From the NCBI GenBank assembly GCA_902481695.1, contig CABSXY010000025.1, positions 1 through 14,437 of the forward strand: 14,437 nucleotides of DNA, in the 5' to 3' direction. How positions within the stretch are numbered: position 1 is the first letter of the stretch; each line of letters opens with the position of its first letter. The notes under the pieces were generated by a model. The model did not search any database. It was not told where the DNA came from and saw only the letters and a program-made list of their open reading frames with translations. Below are positions 1 to 6,155 of the stretch, piece by piece. Made by a program: the position numbers and the translations under genes. Origin of the DNA: an uncultured Haemophilus sp. (GTDB taxonomy: Bacteria > Pseudomonadota > Gammaproteobacteria > Enterobacterales > Pasteurellaceae).

Positions 1-24
1 GCAAAAGCAAAAGAGATTTTATAA
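1..24 (+). CDS. 3' tail of an unidentified upstream gene (partial)
   Basis: Frame 1 reads AKAKEIL and then TAA at 22-24. The other two + frames also stop soon, so the frame is not proven. It is preferred because its stop lies 14 bases before a clear + strand intrinsic terminator (39-62), where a gene end is expected. Seven residues are too few to name the product. Confidence 0.35.
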   Translation, partial: AKAKEIL

Positions 25-38
25 TTATTAAAATGGAT

Positions 39-70
39 AAAGGCAGGTAATGACCTGCCTTTCTTTTTAT
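39..70 (+). terminator. Intrinsic terminator of the upstream + strand gene
   Basis: A perfect 10-bp stem (39-48 with 53-62) has loop AATG and is followed by CTTTTTAT. The U-rich tract is on the + strand side, so it ends a transcript entering from the left. Confidence 0.8.
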
Positions 71-71
71 G

Positions 72-88
72 CCTAGACAAAGTCTAGG
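72..88. repeat. Perfect 7-bp hairpin, possible IS200 left-end structure
   Basis: CCTAGAC (72-78) and GTCTAGG (82-88) pair perfectly around loop AAA. No T-run follows, so it is not a standard terminator. It lies about 105 bases before the decayed IS200-type transposase. IS200/IS605 elements carry subterminal hairpins that their Y1 transposase recognises, so this may be the relic of the left end. That link is inference. Confidence 0.4.
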
Positions 89-96
89 AATAAAAA

Positions 97-113
97 CATG
101 CGCTATGCGTATG
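97..113. repeat. Second small hairpin near the IS200 relic
   Basis: CATGCG (97-102) pairs with CGTATG (108-113), with one G-T wobble and loop CTATG. It sits 8 bases after the hairpin at 72-88. Together they resemble the structured leader of IS200-type elements, which also limits transposase translation in the known family members. It could equally be chance in AT-rich DNA. Confidence 0.25.
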
Positions 114-194
114 GAATTAGAAAACTTAAGCGGTGAGTATAAAAAATCCTCAATATATAATGAATATGACTGTCAACCAAAATTTAAAATATAG

Positions 195-373
195 ATGGAC
201 ATCATAGTTAATGAAACCAACAATGACTCAAGTCTATTTCACACAAAATTGAGCAGTAAGTATCATATAGTCATTACGCCTAAATACAGAAGAAAAGATA
301 TTTATAGAAAGTTGAGATAAGTATAGGACAAATCTGATGACAATTATGTGATTATAAATAAGTAGAATTAATA
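195..373 (+). pseudogene. Decayed IS200/IS605-family transposase (tnpA) fragment
   Basis: Frame 3 from ATG 195 contains SLFHT (229-244) and then KYHIVITPKYRRK (258-296). This is the characteristic N-terminal region of IS200-type TnpA, the single-strand Y1 transposase, where family members read like 'SLAHTKWNCKYHIVFAPKYRR'. The frame stops at TAA 318-320. Similarity continues in the next frame from 317, reading I-S-I-G-Q-I, two stops, Q-L-C-D-Y-K, a stop, V-E-L-I. It matches the family's IGxILRxLCxxKGVELIE stretch. The relic therefore carries a frameshift and several in-frame stops. The HUH histidine pair and catalytic tyrosine, which lie further on in intact TnpA, are missing. Only about the first 55 to 60 of roughly 150 residues remain. 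I see no right end before the neighbouring gene. Confidence 0.8.
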
Positions 374-392
374 TTTCCTTATAGGGTAGACT

Positions 393-414
393 AAAAACAG
401 CACATTTTACGTGC
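393..414 (-). terminator. Probable terminator of the RpiR-family gene
   Basis: Read on the - strand, GCACGT pairs with ATGTGC around loop AAA (one G-T wobble), followed by TGTTTTTAG. It starts 6 bases beyond the regulator's stop codon. The stem is short, so strength is uncertain. Confidence 0.5.
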
Positions 415-420
415 GGATCG

Positions 421-1260
421 TTATTTTGTGTTTTTATCTTTTTCTTTTTCTAAACCTAATACAATAGCAAGTGTTTGTACTAAGGTCATTGTTGAACACT
501 GAGAACGGAAGCCAAGTACTTGTGCTTCTTTGATAACAAATGCAATATCACTAAATGCGAGTAATGGACTAATTTGGCTATCTGTAATAGAAATTTGTTT
601 CACTCCTTTTCTCGCGCAAACCTTACTAATATTAACTGTTTCAGCTGCATAAGGTGAGAAACTAATTGCGACAACAACATCTCCTTCTTTGACTTGGTTA
701 AGCTGTTCATCAAACATTCCACCTAATCCATTAATTAAAAAAGAACGACAATCTAAGTGTTGTAGGGCATAGTTTAAGTAGCATGCTGCACTAAAAGAAC
801 GTTTTAATCCAATAATAAAAATATTATTGGCCTCTTTGAGGATTTTGGCCGCTTCATTAATTTGTTCGTTTGTGGTTTGTTCGGCTAACTGATGTAACGC
901 TTGGCTATTGGCTTGTGAGAAAATAGTCAAAATATCTTCTGGTGATTCTTCTCCTTCTGATTTAGCAATTTTATGTGAAAGTTGAAGTCTTTCCGTATAA
1001 TTAGTGGTTTTTTCCATAAGATTTTCACGGAAAATTTGTTTCATTTCGTTAAAACCGGAAAAACCGAATTCAGAAGCAAAACGAATAAGCGTTGAAGGGG
1101 GAACATCAGCTTTTTCTGCAATAACGGCAACGGTATCAAAAACAATACTGTCGCTATTATCTAAGATATATTTTGCAACTTGTTTAAGTCTTTTACTTAA
1201 ACTATCGTAACGAGTTTGTATTTCTGTTTGTAAATTGGTTAATTGAGATTTTTCTTTCAT
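421..1260 (-). CDS. MurR/RpiR-family transcriptional regulator
   Basis: This 279-residue protein has the two-part RpiR architecture. An N-terminal helix-turn-helix domain occupies about residues 1-80, with a typical recognition segment PPSTLIRFASEFGFSGFNEM. A C-terminal SIS sugar-phosphate-binding domain occupies about 125-260 (FIIGLKRSFSAACYLNYAL and GDVVVAISFSPYAAETV). Members usually sense a phosphorylated sugar or amino sugar and repress catabolic or transport genes. The length is normal for the family and nothing looks broken. I saw no good ribosome-binding site before ATG 1260, so the start is less certain than the frame. No sugar operon is adjacent: frd lies upstream on the same strand behind a terminator, and an IS relic lies downstream. 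The target and ligand therefore cannot be told from this window. It is not assigned to SiaR, MurR or RpiR specifically. Confidence 0.85.
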   Translation of the reverse strand: MKEKSQLTNLQTEIQTRYDSLSKRLKQVAKYILDNSDSIVFDTVAVIAEKADVPPSTLIRFASEFGFSGFNEMKQIFRENLMEKTTNYTERLQLSHKIAKSEGEESPEDILTIFSQANSQALHQLAEQTTNEQINEAAKILKEANNIFIIGLKRSFSAACYLNYALQHLDCRSFLINGLGGMFDEQLNQVKEGDVVVAISFSPYAAETVNISKVCARKGVKQISITDSQISPLLAFSDIAFVIKEAQVLGFRSQCSTMTLVQTLAIVLGLEKEKDKNTK

Positions 1261-1293
1261 ATAAAGTTATTTTTAGAATAAATGTTCGCAGAT

Positions 1294-1322
1294 CTTATAG
1301 AGATGAACGAAAAATTCAAGAA
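1294..1322 (-). promoter_or_regulatory. Candidate promoter of the RpiR-family gene
   Basis: On the - strand, TATAAG (1299-1294) is a good -10 element. TTCTTG (1322-1317) lies 17 bases upstream as a weak -35, inside the end of the frd terminator. A GTTC...GAAC dyad (1284-1287 and 1305-1308) brackets the -10 and could be an operator. All of this is pattern matching. Confidence 0.35.
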
Positions 1323-1352
1323 AAAAGTGCGGTCAAAAATGACCGCACTTTT
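1323..1352 (-). terminator. frd operon terminator made of inverted uptake sequences
   Basis: A perfect 13-bp stem (1323-1335 with 1340-1352) has loop AAAA. Each arm contains one uptake core: AAGTGCGGT at 1325-1333 and its complement at 1342-1350. The - strand side ends in a T-run (TTTTTT), so it fits termination of frdDCBA transcripts 26 bases after the frdD stop. The structure is symmetric and could also stop + strand transcripts. Confidence 0.85.
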
Positions 1353-1377
1353 ATTTCTTCACTTTAGTACTTTTAAA

Positions 1378-1722
1378 TTACAAACCTAATACGGCAAATA
1401 ACACCCAAACAGTGTAAATGGTTGCTAGACCGTAGAAGATAAATCCGCCTGCAGGCACGTGAATTTTAAGATCGTGCATCGCGTGATGGATACGGTGTAA
1501 ACCACACCACATTGGGAAAATAGTTAAAACTAAGATAAGTAATTTTCCGATCCAAGAATAAGCGAATGTAATTAGGTTATGTGGATTAATTAATCCGAAT
1601 GGTAACAATAAACCAAGGATTAAGATTACCACAGGAAAGAAAATCGCACTGACAGTCCCGCCAGCACCAAACATCAACCATACTGGTGGTTCACCAGAGC
1701 GTTTTGGATTTTGATCGACCAT
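1378..1722 (-). CDS. frdD: Fumarate reductase membrane anchor subunit D
   Basis: FrdD is the smaller of two integral membrane anchors that hold the FrdAB catalytic dimer on the cytoplasmic face and help bind menaquinol. The 114 residues are the usual length. Three hydrophobic spans are visible, at about 16-42, 53-77 and 93-114. The conserved segment GLHRIHHAMHDLKIH lies in the loop between the last two. It is the last gene of the operon, 11 bases after frdC, and is followed by the uptake-sequence terminator. Confidence 0.95.
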   Translation of the reverse strand: MVDQNPKRSGEPPVWLMFGAGGTVSAIFFPVVILILGLLLPFGLINPHNLITFAYSWIGKLLILVLTIFPMWCGLHRIHHAMHDLKIHVPAGGFIFYGLATIYTVWVLFAVLGL

Positions 1723-1733
1723 TTTTTCTCTCC

Positions 1734-2144
1734 CTACATATAAACTAAAATTAATGCGACAACACTAATTACAGCGGTAACTGCCCAAAGTGCATTTCTT
1801 AATACGTGATGTGGTAAACGTTCATTTTTAACAATAATGTTCATCACTTTTGGTGTCATCACGAAATAAGTTGCAGTGTGGTATAAGGTCGCAATTAATG
1901 TGATGATATTTAAGAACACCACAATTGGATTTCTTAAGAAGCCAATGAAATCAACAATACCTAAGCCCTGTACAGGATTGCTTGCAAGGCAAAGTACACC
2001 GTAAAGCAATACGATACAGAACCATACAGCAAAGATAGAGGTTGCTTCGCGTACCATATAAGCTTTGTAGAAATCCAATTTTTGCCACCAAGTAGCCGTC
2101 ATTGGGCGAACATATTTTTTGCGTTTACTTATTGTTACTGACAT
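1734..2144 (-). CDS. frdC: Fumarate reductase membrane anchor subunit C
   Basis: FrdC is the second hydrophobic anchor of the quinol:fumarate reductase complex. The 136 residues begin with a basic cytoplasmic tail containing the family's RPMTATWWQKLDFYKAYMVREAT stretch (first residues RPMTATWW). Three membrane spans follow, at about 32-55, 68-92 and 112-136. Enterobacterial-type FrdC has about 130 residues. It starts 10 bases after the frdB stop, so translation is probably coupled within the operon. Confidence 0.95.
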   Translation of the reverse strand: MSVTISKRKKYVRPMTATWWQKLDFYKAYMVREATSIFAVWFCIVLLYGVLCLASNPVQGLGIVDFIGFLRNPIVVFLNIITLIATLYHTATYFVMTPKVMNIIVKNERLPHHVLRNALWAVTAVISVVALILVYM

Positions 2145-2154
2145 ATTCTTCCCC

Positions 2155-2925
2155 TTAGCCTTTTGGTTTTAGCATTGAGATAACATAATCTTTGGCACTT
2201 TCCACTTTGCCTTGGTTGATTGCAGAAGCTGGATCCACGTGTTTTGGACACACTTCAGAACAATAACCCACGAAAGTACAGCTCCAAACACCGTTTTTAC
2301 CATTTAATAATGGCATACGTTGTGCTTTACCATGGTCACGGTTATCAAGGTTGTAACGGTGTGCCATTGTAATTGCAGCTGGGCCTAAGAATTCAGGGTT
2401 TAAACCAAATTGTGGACAAGCGGCATAGCATAAACCACAGTTGATACACATTGAGAATTGACGATATTTTTCAAGTTGTGCCGGTGTTTGTTTAGTACGG
2501 CTTACTTGCAATTCTTTTGATGGATGTGGTTTACCATCTAACGGTGGTGCTTCGTTACCAATAATATACGGTTTAATCGCCTCTAAACTTTCAATAAAGT
2601 GGCTTAAATCAACCACTAAGTCGCGTTCAATCGGGAAGTTTGCTAATGGTTCAATACGCATATGGCCGCTGTAATCACGTAAGAACGTTTTACAAGCCAA
2701 TTTAGGTTTGTTATTCACCATCATCCCACAAGAACCGCAGATCGCCATACGGCAAGACCAACGATAAGAAAGAGACGGTTCAAGTTTATCTTTAATGTAA
2801 CCTAACGCATCTAAAAGAGAGGTTTGGTTATCATAAGGTACTTGATAAGAGCTTAAATGTGGCTCTTGATCATTTTCTGGGTTGTAGCGTAATACTTCTA
2901 CAGTCATTACTGGTGAATTAGCCAT
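2155..2925 (-). CDS. frdB: Fumarate reductase iron-sulfur subunit
   Basis: FrdB passes electrons from menaquinol at the membrane anchors to the FAD in FrdA. All cluster ligands are present. C58, C63, C66 and C78 hold the [2Fe-2S] cluster. The CINCGLC motif (C160, C163, C166) with C226 fits the [4Fe-4S] cluster. C170, C216 and C222 fit the [3Fe-4S] cluster. A longer reading frame opens at 2985, but ATG 2925 (MANSPVMTVEVLRYN) is chosen. It gives the expected 256 residues, and the extra 20 residues are basic and only reflect overlap with the frdA 3' end. With this start, frdA and frdB overlap by 8 bases, a typical coupled arrangement. Confidence 0.95.
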   Translation of the reverse strand: MANSPVMTVEVLRYNPENDQEPHLSSYQVPYDNQTSLLDALGYIKDKLEPSLSYRWSCRMAICGSCGMMVNNKPKLACKTFLRDYSGHMRIEPLANFPIERDLVVDLSHFIESLEAIKPYIIGNEAPPLDGKPHPSKELQVSRTKQTPAQLEKYRQFSMCINCGLCYAACPQFGLNPEFLGPAAITMAHRYNLDNRDHGKAQRMPLLNGKNGVWSCTFVGYCSEVCPKHVDPASAINQGKVESAKDYVISMLKPKG

Positions 2926-4717
2926 TTGCTTGCTCCTTAGCTTTCGCAGCCGCTTCTGCCGCTTCTGCTTCAGCACCATAAACACGTTTTGCTGGTTGAG
3001 ATTTAGTGATTTTCACCGGACTGTATTCAATACGCGGTGCATCATCGCCATTGTAGTAAGCAAGGGTGTGTTTTAAATAATTCACATCATCACGTTCAGT
3101 GTAGTCTAAGCGTTGGTGTGCACCACGAGACTCTTTACGTTCAATTGCAGAGTTGGCAATAGATTGCGCCACATCAAGGATGTAACCTAATTCTACGGTG
3201 TAAAGCACATCGGTATTGAATACGCTTGAACGGTCTGCAACACGAATACGTTTATAACGTTCTTTAAGCTCAGCAATTTTATCTACTGCTTTTTGCATGC
3301 TTTCTTGGTCACGGTAGATACCACAACCTTCTTCCATTACGGTACCCATTTCGTCACGAATTTCAGACCAAGATTCATTACCTTCTTGGTTATAAAGTGC
3401 TTCAAGGCGAGCTACAACATCTTGAGCTTGAGCATCAACTGCTGCACGGTTTGCAGGTCGTGCTTCTGCTGCACGTTGTGCGGCATATTCACCTGCAACA
3501 CGGCCTAAAACCACTAATTCTGCAAGCGAGTTAGAACCTAAACGGTTTGCACCGTGTAAACCAGAAGACGCACATTCACCCACAGCAAATAACCCTTTAA
3601 TGCGAGTTTCGCTGTTGAAATCCACTTCGATACCACCCATGGTGTAGTGAACAACCGGACGAACTGGAATTGGTTCATTAACTGGGTTTACACCTTCATA
3701 AGCACTGGCTAATTCACAAATGAATGGAAGACGTTCATGTAAATATTTTTCACCTAAGTGACGTAAGTCAAGGTGAACCACATCAACACCTTTTGCCGTT
3801 TTTAAGGTGTTACCTTTTTTCCATTCTTGCCAGAACGCTTGTGAAACTTTATCACGTGGACCAAGTTCCATATATTTGTTTTCAGGTTTACCGATTGGGG
3901 TTTCAGGACCTAGACCATAATCTTGTAAATAACGATAGCCGTTTTTATTCACTAAGATACCGCCTTCACCACGACAACCTTCAGTCATTAAGATACCGGT
4001 GTTCGGTAAGCCGGTTGGGTGGTATTGGACGAATTCCATATCACGAAGAGGAACACCATGACGATATGCCATTGATAAACCATCACCGGTTACGATACCG
4101 CCGTTGGTGTTGAATTTAAATGCACGACAGCCACCGCCTGTTGCAATCACAACCGCATTTGCGTTGATTTGAACAAGTGAACCTTCCATCATATTCATCG
4201 CAACCATACCGCGAGCATGGCCATCATCAACCAAGATGTCTAAAACGAAGTGCTCGTCAAAACGCTGAATTTGTGGATATTGAATGGATGTTTGGAAAAG
4301 AGTATGTAATAAGTGGAAACCGGTTTTATCTGCCGCGAACCAAGTACGTTCGATTTTCATCCCACCGAAACGACGCACGTTCACATCACCATCAGCTTTA
4401 CGGCTCCAAGGGCAACCCCAACGTTCAAGTTGAGTCATTTCCACTGGAGAATGTTCAACGAAATATTCCACCACATCTTGTTCACATAACCAGTCACCAC
4501 CGGCAACGGTATCGTGGAAGTGTTTATCGTAGGAATCTTCCTCTTTAATTACTGCGGCCGCACCACCTTCTGCTGCAACCGTATGGCTACGCATAGGATA
4601 AACCTTAGAAACTAATGCGATCTTTAAGTTAGGGTTTGCTTCTGCTGCTGCAATTGCTGCACGTAAACCGCCGCCACCGGCACCAACAATAGCAATATCG
4701 ACATTAACCGTTTGCAC
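2918..4717 (-). CDS. frdA: Fumarate reductase flavoprotein subunit
   Basis: FrdA is the catalytic subunit that reduces fumarate to succinate at the end of anaerobic respiration. The N-terminal FAD fold shows IVGAGGGGLRAA (residues 10-21). H45 in RSHTVAAEGG is the covalent FAD attachment site. Catalytic-domain motifs include QYHPTG, TEGCRGEGG and HYTMGGI. The tail is Ala/Glu/Lys-rich. The frame opens at TTG 4729, but GTG 4717 is preferred: GGAGGA (4727-4722) sits 4 to 5 bases before it as a strong ribosome-binding site, the TTG has none, and the product is then 599 residues starting M-Q-T-V-N-V-D like other Haemophilus FrdA. It is first in the operon, divergent from epmA. Confidence 0.95.
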   Translation of the reverse strand: MQTVNVDIAIVGAGGGGLRAAIAAAEANPNLKIALVSKVYPMRSHTVAAEGGAAAVIKEEDSYDKHFHDTVAGGDWLCEQDVVEYFVEHSPVEMTQLERWGCPWSRKADGDVNVRRFGGMKIERTWFAADKTGFHLLHTLFQTSIQYPQIQRFDEHFVLDILVDDGHARGMVAMNMMEGSLVQINANAVVIATGGGCRAFKFNTNGGIVTGDGLSMAYRHGVPLRDMEFVQYHPTGLPNTGILMTEGCRGEGGILVNKNGYRYLQDYGLGPETPIGKPENKYMELGPRDKVSQAFWQEWKKGNTLKTAKGVDVVHLDLRHLGEKYLHERLPFICELASAYEGVNPVNEPIPVRPVVHYTMGGIEVDFNSETRIKGLFAVGECASSGLHGANRLGSNSLAELVVLGRVAGEYAAQRAAEARPANRAAVDAQAQDVVARLEALYNQEGNESWSEIRDEMGTVMEEGCGIYRDQESMQKAVDKIAELKERYKRIRVADRSSVFNTDVLYTVELGYILDVAQSIANSAIERKESRGAHQRLDYTERDDVNYLKHTLAYYNGDDAPRIEYSPVKITKSQPAKRVYGAEAEAAEAAAKAKEQANG

Positions 4718-4848
4718 GATATCCTCCAATCAATAGAAAGTAAAAAAATAAAATGCCCTAAATAAATAGGGGATATATTGCCATTCTGCCATTTTTGTTT
4801 ACAAATTAGTAACCTTTTTTCCGGAATAAACGGATAAAATATCAAAAG

Positions 4849-4864
4849 TGTGATCTAACTCAAA
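4849..4864. promoter_or_regulatory. Candidate CRP/FNR-type operator between frdA and epmA
   Basis: TGTGATCTAACTCAAA matches the CRP consensus TGTGA-N6-TCACA at 9 of 10 positions. Read in the frd direction, the inner 14 bases TTGAGTTAGATCAC (4863-4850) match the FNR consensus TTGAT-N4-ATCAA at 8 of 10. The two regulators are related and have similar sites. The centre is 139 bases before the frdA start and about 110 before the inferred epmA transcription start, so frd is the more likely target. Confidence 0.6.
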
Positions 4865-4930
4865 AAAGTTACTTTTTTTATATTTTTTAGATGATAACCG
4901 TTTTCGTTTAAGAATGATTTAGTCGGATTA

Positions 4931-4959
4931 TTGAGTTAAAAATCGCTCTTGTTTACAAT
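4931..4959 (+). promoter_or_regulatory. epmA promoter
   Basis: TTGAGT (4931-4936) and TACAAT (4954-4959) are separated by exactly 17 bases. This predicts a start of transcription near 4966 and a leader of about 30 bases. Confidence 0.7.
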
Positions 4960-4995
4960 AGTCTTATTCATTTTAAAGGTGAAAACGGAGAAAAA

Positions 4996-5979
4996 ATGAC
5001 CGCACTTAGCGATAAAAAAACAGAATGGCAACCTTCTGCATCAATTCAAAACTTATTGGCGCGTGCCAAAATCATTGCAGATATTCGTCAGTTCTTTACT
5101 GAACGTGGATTATTAGAAGTGGAAACCCCAGTTTTAAGTGAATTTGGCGTGACGGATCTTCACCTTTCAACTTTTAATACAGAATTTGTCGCACCTTTTG
5201 ATGAGTTGTCAAAAACGCTGTGGCTTTCTACAAGTCCTGAATATCATATGAAGCGTTTACTGGCAGCTGGCAGTGGACCGATCTTTCAAATTGGTAAAGT
5301 GTTCCGTAATGAAGAAGCGGGTAATCGCCATAATCCGGAATTCACCATGCTTGAATGGTATCGACCGCACTTTGACATGTACCGTCTGATGAATGAAGTG
5401 GATGATTTATTACAACAGATCCTCGATTGTAAACCGGCAGAAACCTTAAGTTATCAGTTTGTTTTCCAAGAATATGTCGGATTAGATCCATTATCAGCGA
5501 CTCGTCAAGAACTGGTGGAAGCGGCGCGTAAGCATAATTTTATGGCAGATGAAGATGAAGATCGTGATACCTTATTACAATTTCTATTCAGTGAAGTGGT
5601 AGAGCCTAAAATTGGGCAAGAGGCACCTGTTGCGGTTTATCATTTCCCTTCTTCCCAAGCCGCGCTTGCACAGCTTAGCCCAGAAGATAGCCGTGTGGCA
5701 GAACGTTTTGAGTTTTATTATAAAGGCTTAGAGTTAGCCAACGGGTTCCATGAGCTCACGGATGCTCGCGAACAACAATATCGCTTTGAAAAAGACAATC
5801 GCCTACGCGAAAAAGCAGGCTTGCCACAGCGTAAAATTGACTATCGTTTTCTGGGCGCATTACAAGCAGGCATTCCAAATACCTCTGGTGTGGCTTTAGG
5901 TGTGGATCGTTTGATTATGATTGCATTAGGCGCTGAAAGTATTAAAGAAGTGATTTCATTTTCGGTGGAATGTGCTTAA
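4996..5979 (+). CDS. epmA: Elongation factor P--(R)-beta-lysine ligase
   Basis: EpmA (also called PoxA, YjeA or GenX) is a class II lysyl-tRNA synthetase-like enzyme without an anticodon-binding domain. It attaches (R)-beta-lysine, made by EpmB, to a lysine of elongation factor P, which helps ribosomes through proline-rich stretches. The class II core motifs are visible: FRNEEAGNRHNPEFTMLEWY (motif 2 region, about residues 102-121) and the motif 3 segment GVALGVDRLIM (about 299-309). Length 327 is normal (E. coli 325). GGAG at 4987-4990 sits 5 bases before the ATG. The first codons ATG-ACC-GCA-CTT contain an uptake core, and a second lies in the conserved RPHF codons. The divergent partner is frdA, as in E. 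coli. I see no clear intrinsic terminator after the stop. Confidence 0.95.
   Translation: MTALSDKKTEWQPSASIQNLLARAKIIADIRQFFTERGLLEVETPVLSEFGVTDLHLSTFNTEFVAPFDELSKTLWLSTSPEYHMKRLLAAGSGPIFQIGKVFRNEEAGNRHNPEFTMLEWYRPHFDMYRLMNEVDDLLQQILDCKPAETLSYQFVFQEYVGLDPLSATRQELVEAARKHNFMADEDEDRDTLLQFLFSEVVEPKIGQEAPVAVYHFPSSQAALAQLSPEDSRVAERFEFYYKGLELANGFHELTDAREQQYRFEKDNRLREKAGLPQRKIDYRFLGALQAGIPNTSGVALGVDRLIMIALGAESIKEVISFSVECA
4999..5007 (-). repeat. Uptake signal sequence core at the epmA start
   Basis: ACCGCACTT is the complement of AAGTGCGGT. It begins directly after the ATG and encodes residues 2-4 (T-A-L). Confidence 0.9.
5364..5372 (-). repeat. Uptake signal sequence core inside epmA
   Basis: ACCGCACTT lies within the codons for R-P-H-F, part of a conserved enzyme segment (RPHY in E. 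coli). Confidence 0.9.
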
Positions 5980-6030
5980 GTTTATATAGTGTGCTTTACT
6001 CACTCTTACCTAAAAATGATTTCAATTTGT

Positions 6031-6039
6031 ACCGCACTT
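6031..6039 (-). repeat. Uptake signal sequence between epmA and sdaC
   Basis: The core is ACCGCACTT. On the - strand it is followed by ACAAATTGAAATCA, which fits the A/T-rich extension of a full Haemophilus uptake sequence. Confidence 0.9.
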
Positions 6040-6058
6040 TTTTTGATTTAGATAAATA

Positions 6059-6081
6059 TTTATGTAAAAAAGTTACATAAA
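6059..6081. repeat. Perfect 9-bp inverted repeat upstream of the sdaC CRP site
   Basis: TTTATGTAA (6059-6067) pairs with TTACATAAA (6073-6081) around AAAAG. It ends 2 bases before the CRP site and has no following T-run. It may be a protein-binding dyad or simply AT-rich DNA. Confidence 0.35.
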
Positions 6082-6083
6082 AT

Positions 6084-6099
6084 TGTTAGTAAGATCACA
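6084..6099 (+). promoter_or_regulatory. CRP-binding site of the sdaC promoter
   Basis: TGTTAGTAAGATCACA matches TGTGA-N6-TCACA at 9 of 10 positions. Its centre (6091.5) lies about 61 bases before the transcription start inferred at 6152, the class I activation distance. Confidence 0.7.
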
Positions 6100-6116
6100 C
6101 TTTATTATTTTGCACT

Positions 6117-6145
6117 TTGCGATCACCCCCTAACGTTATCATAAT
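6117..6145 (+). promoter_or_regulatory. sdaC-sdaA promoter
   Basis: TTGCGA (6117-6122) and CATAAT (6140-6145) are 17 bases apart. The start of transcription would fall near 6152, leaving a leader of about 65 bases. The imperfect -35 fits a promoter needing CRP. Confidence 0.6.
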
Positions 6146-6155
6146 GCCACCATTA

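Noticed and set aside
98..136. Short frame MRYAYGIRKLKR, considered as a TnpB/IscB-type start next to the transposase relic.
   Set aside because: Only 12 codons before a stop, with no further TnpB similarity in any frame, and no guide-RNA-like right end is visible.
3293..4548. Open frames on the + strand inside frdA, up to 129 residues.
   Set aside because: They lie wholly within frdA, are rich in His, Arg and Cys as expected of antisense frames, and have no family motif or ribosome-binding site.
4624..4845. 73-residue - strand frame covering the frdA leader.
   Set aside because: It overlaps frdA out of frame, runs into a glutamine-rich shadow, and has no support apart from being open.
5980..6058. 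Search for an intrinsic terminator after epmA.
   Set aside because: The T-run after the uptake core at 6031 has no GC-rich stem before it, so it was not called.
4862..6076. The 11-mer AAAAAAGTTAC occurs at 4862-4872 and 6066-6076, each next to a CRP-like site.
   Set aside because: It is A-rich and short, lies in opposite orientation relative to the downstream genes, and matches no known operator. Coincidence is likely.
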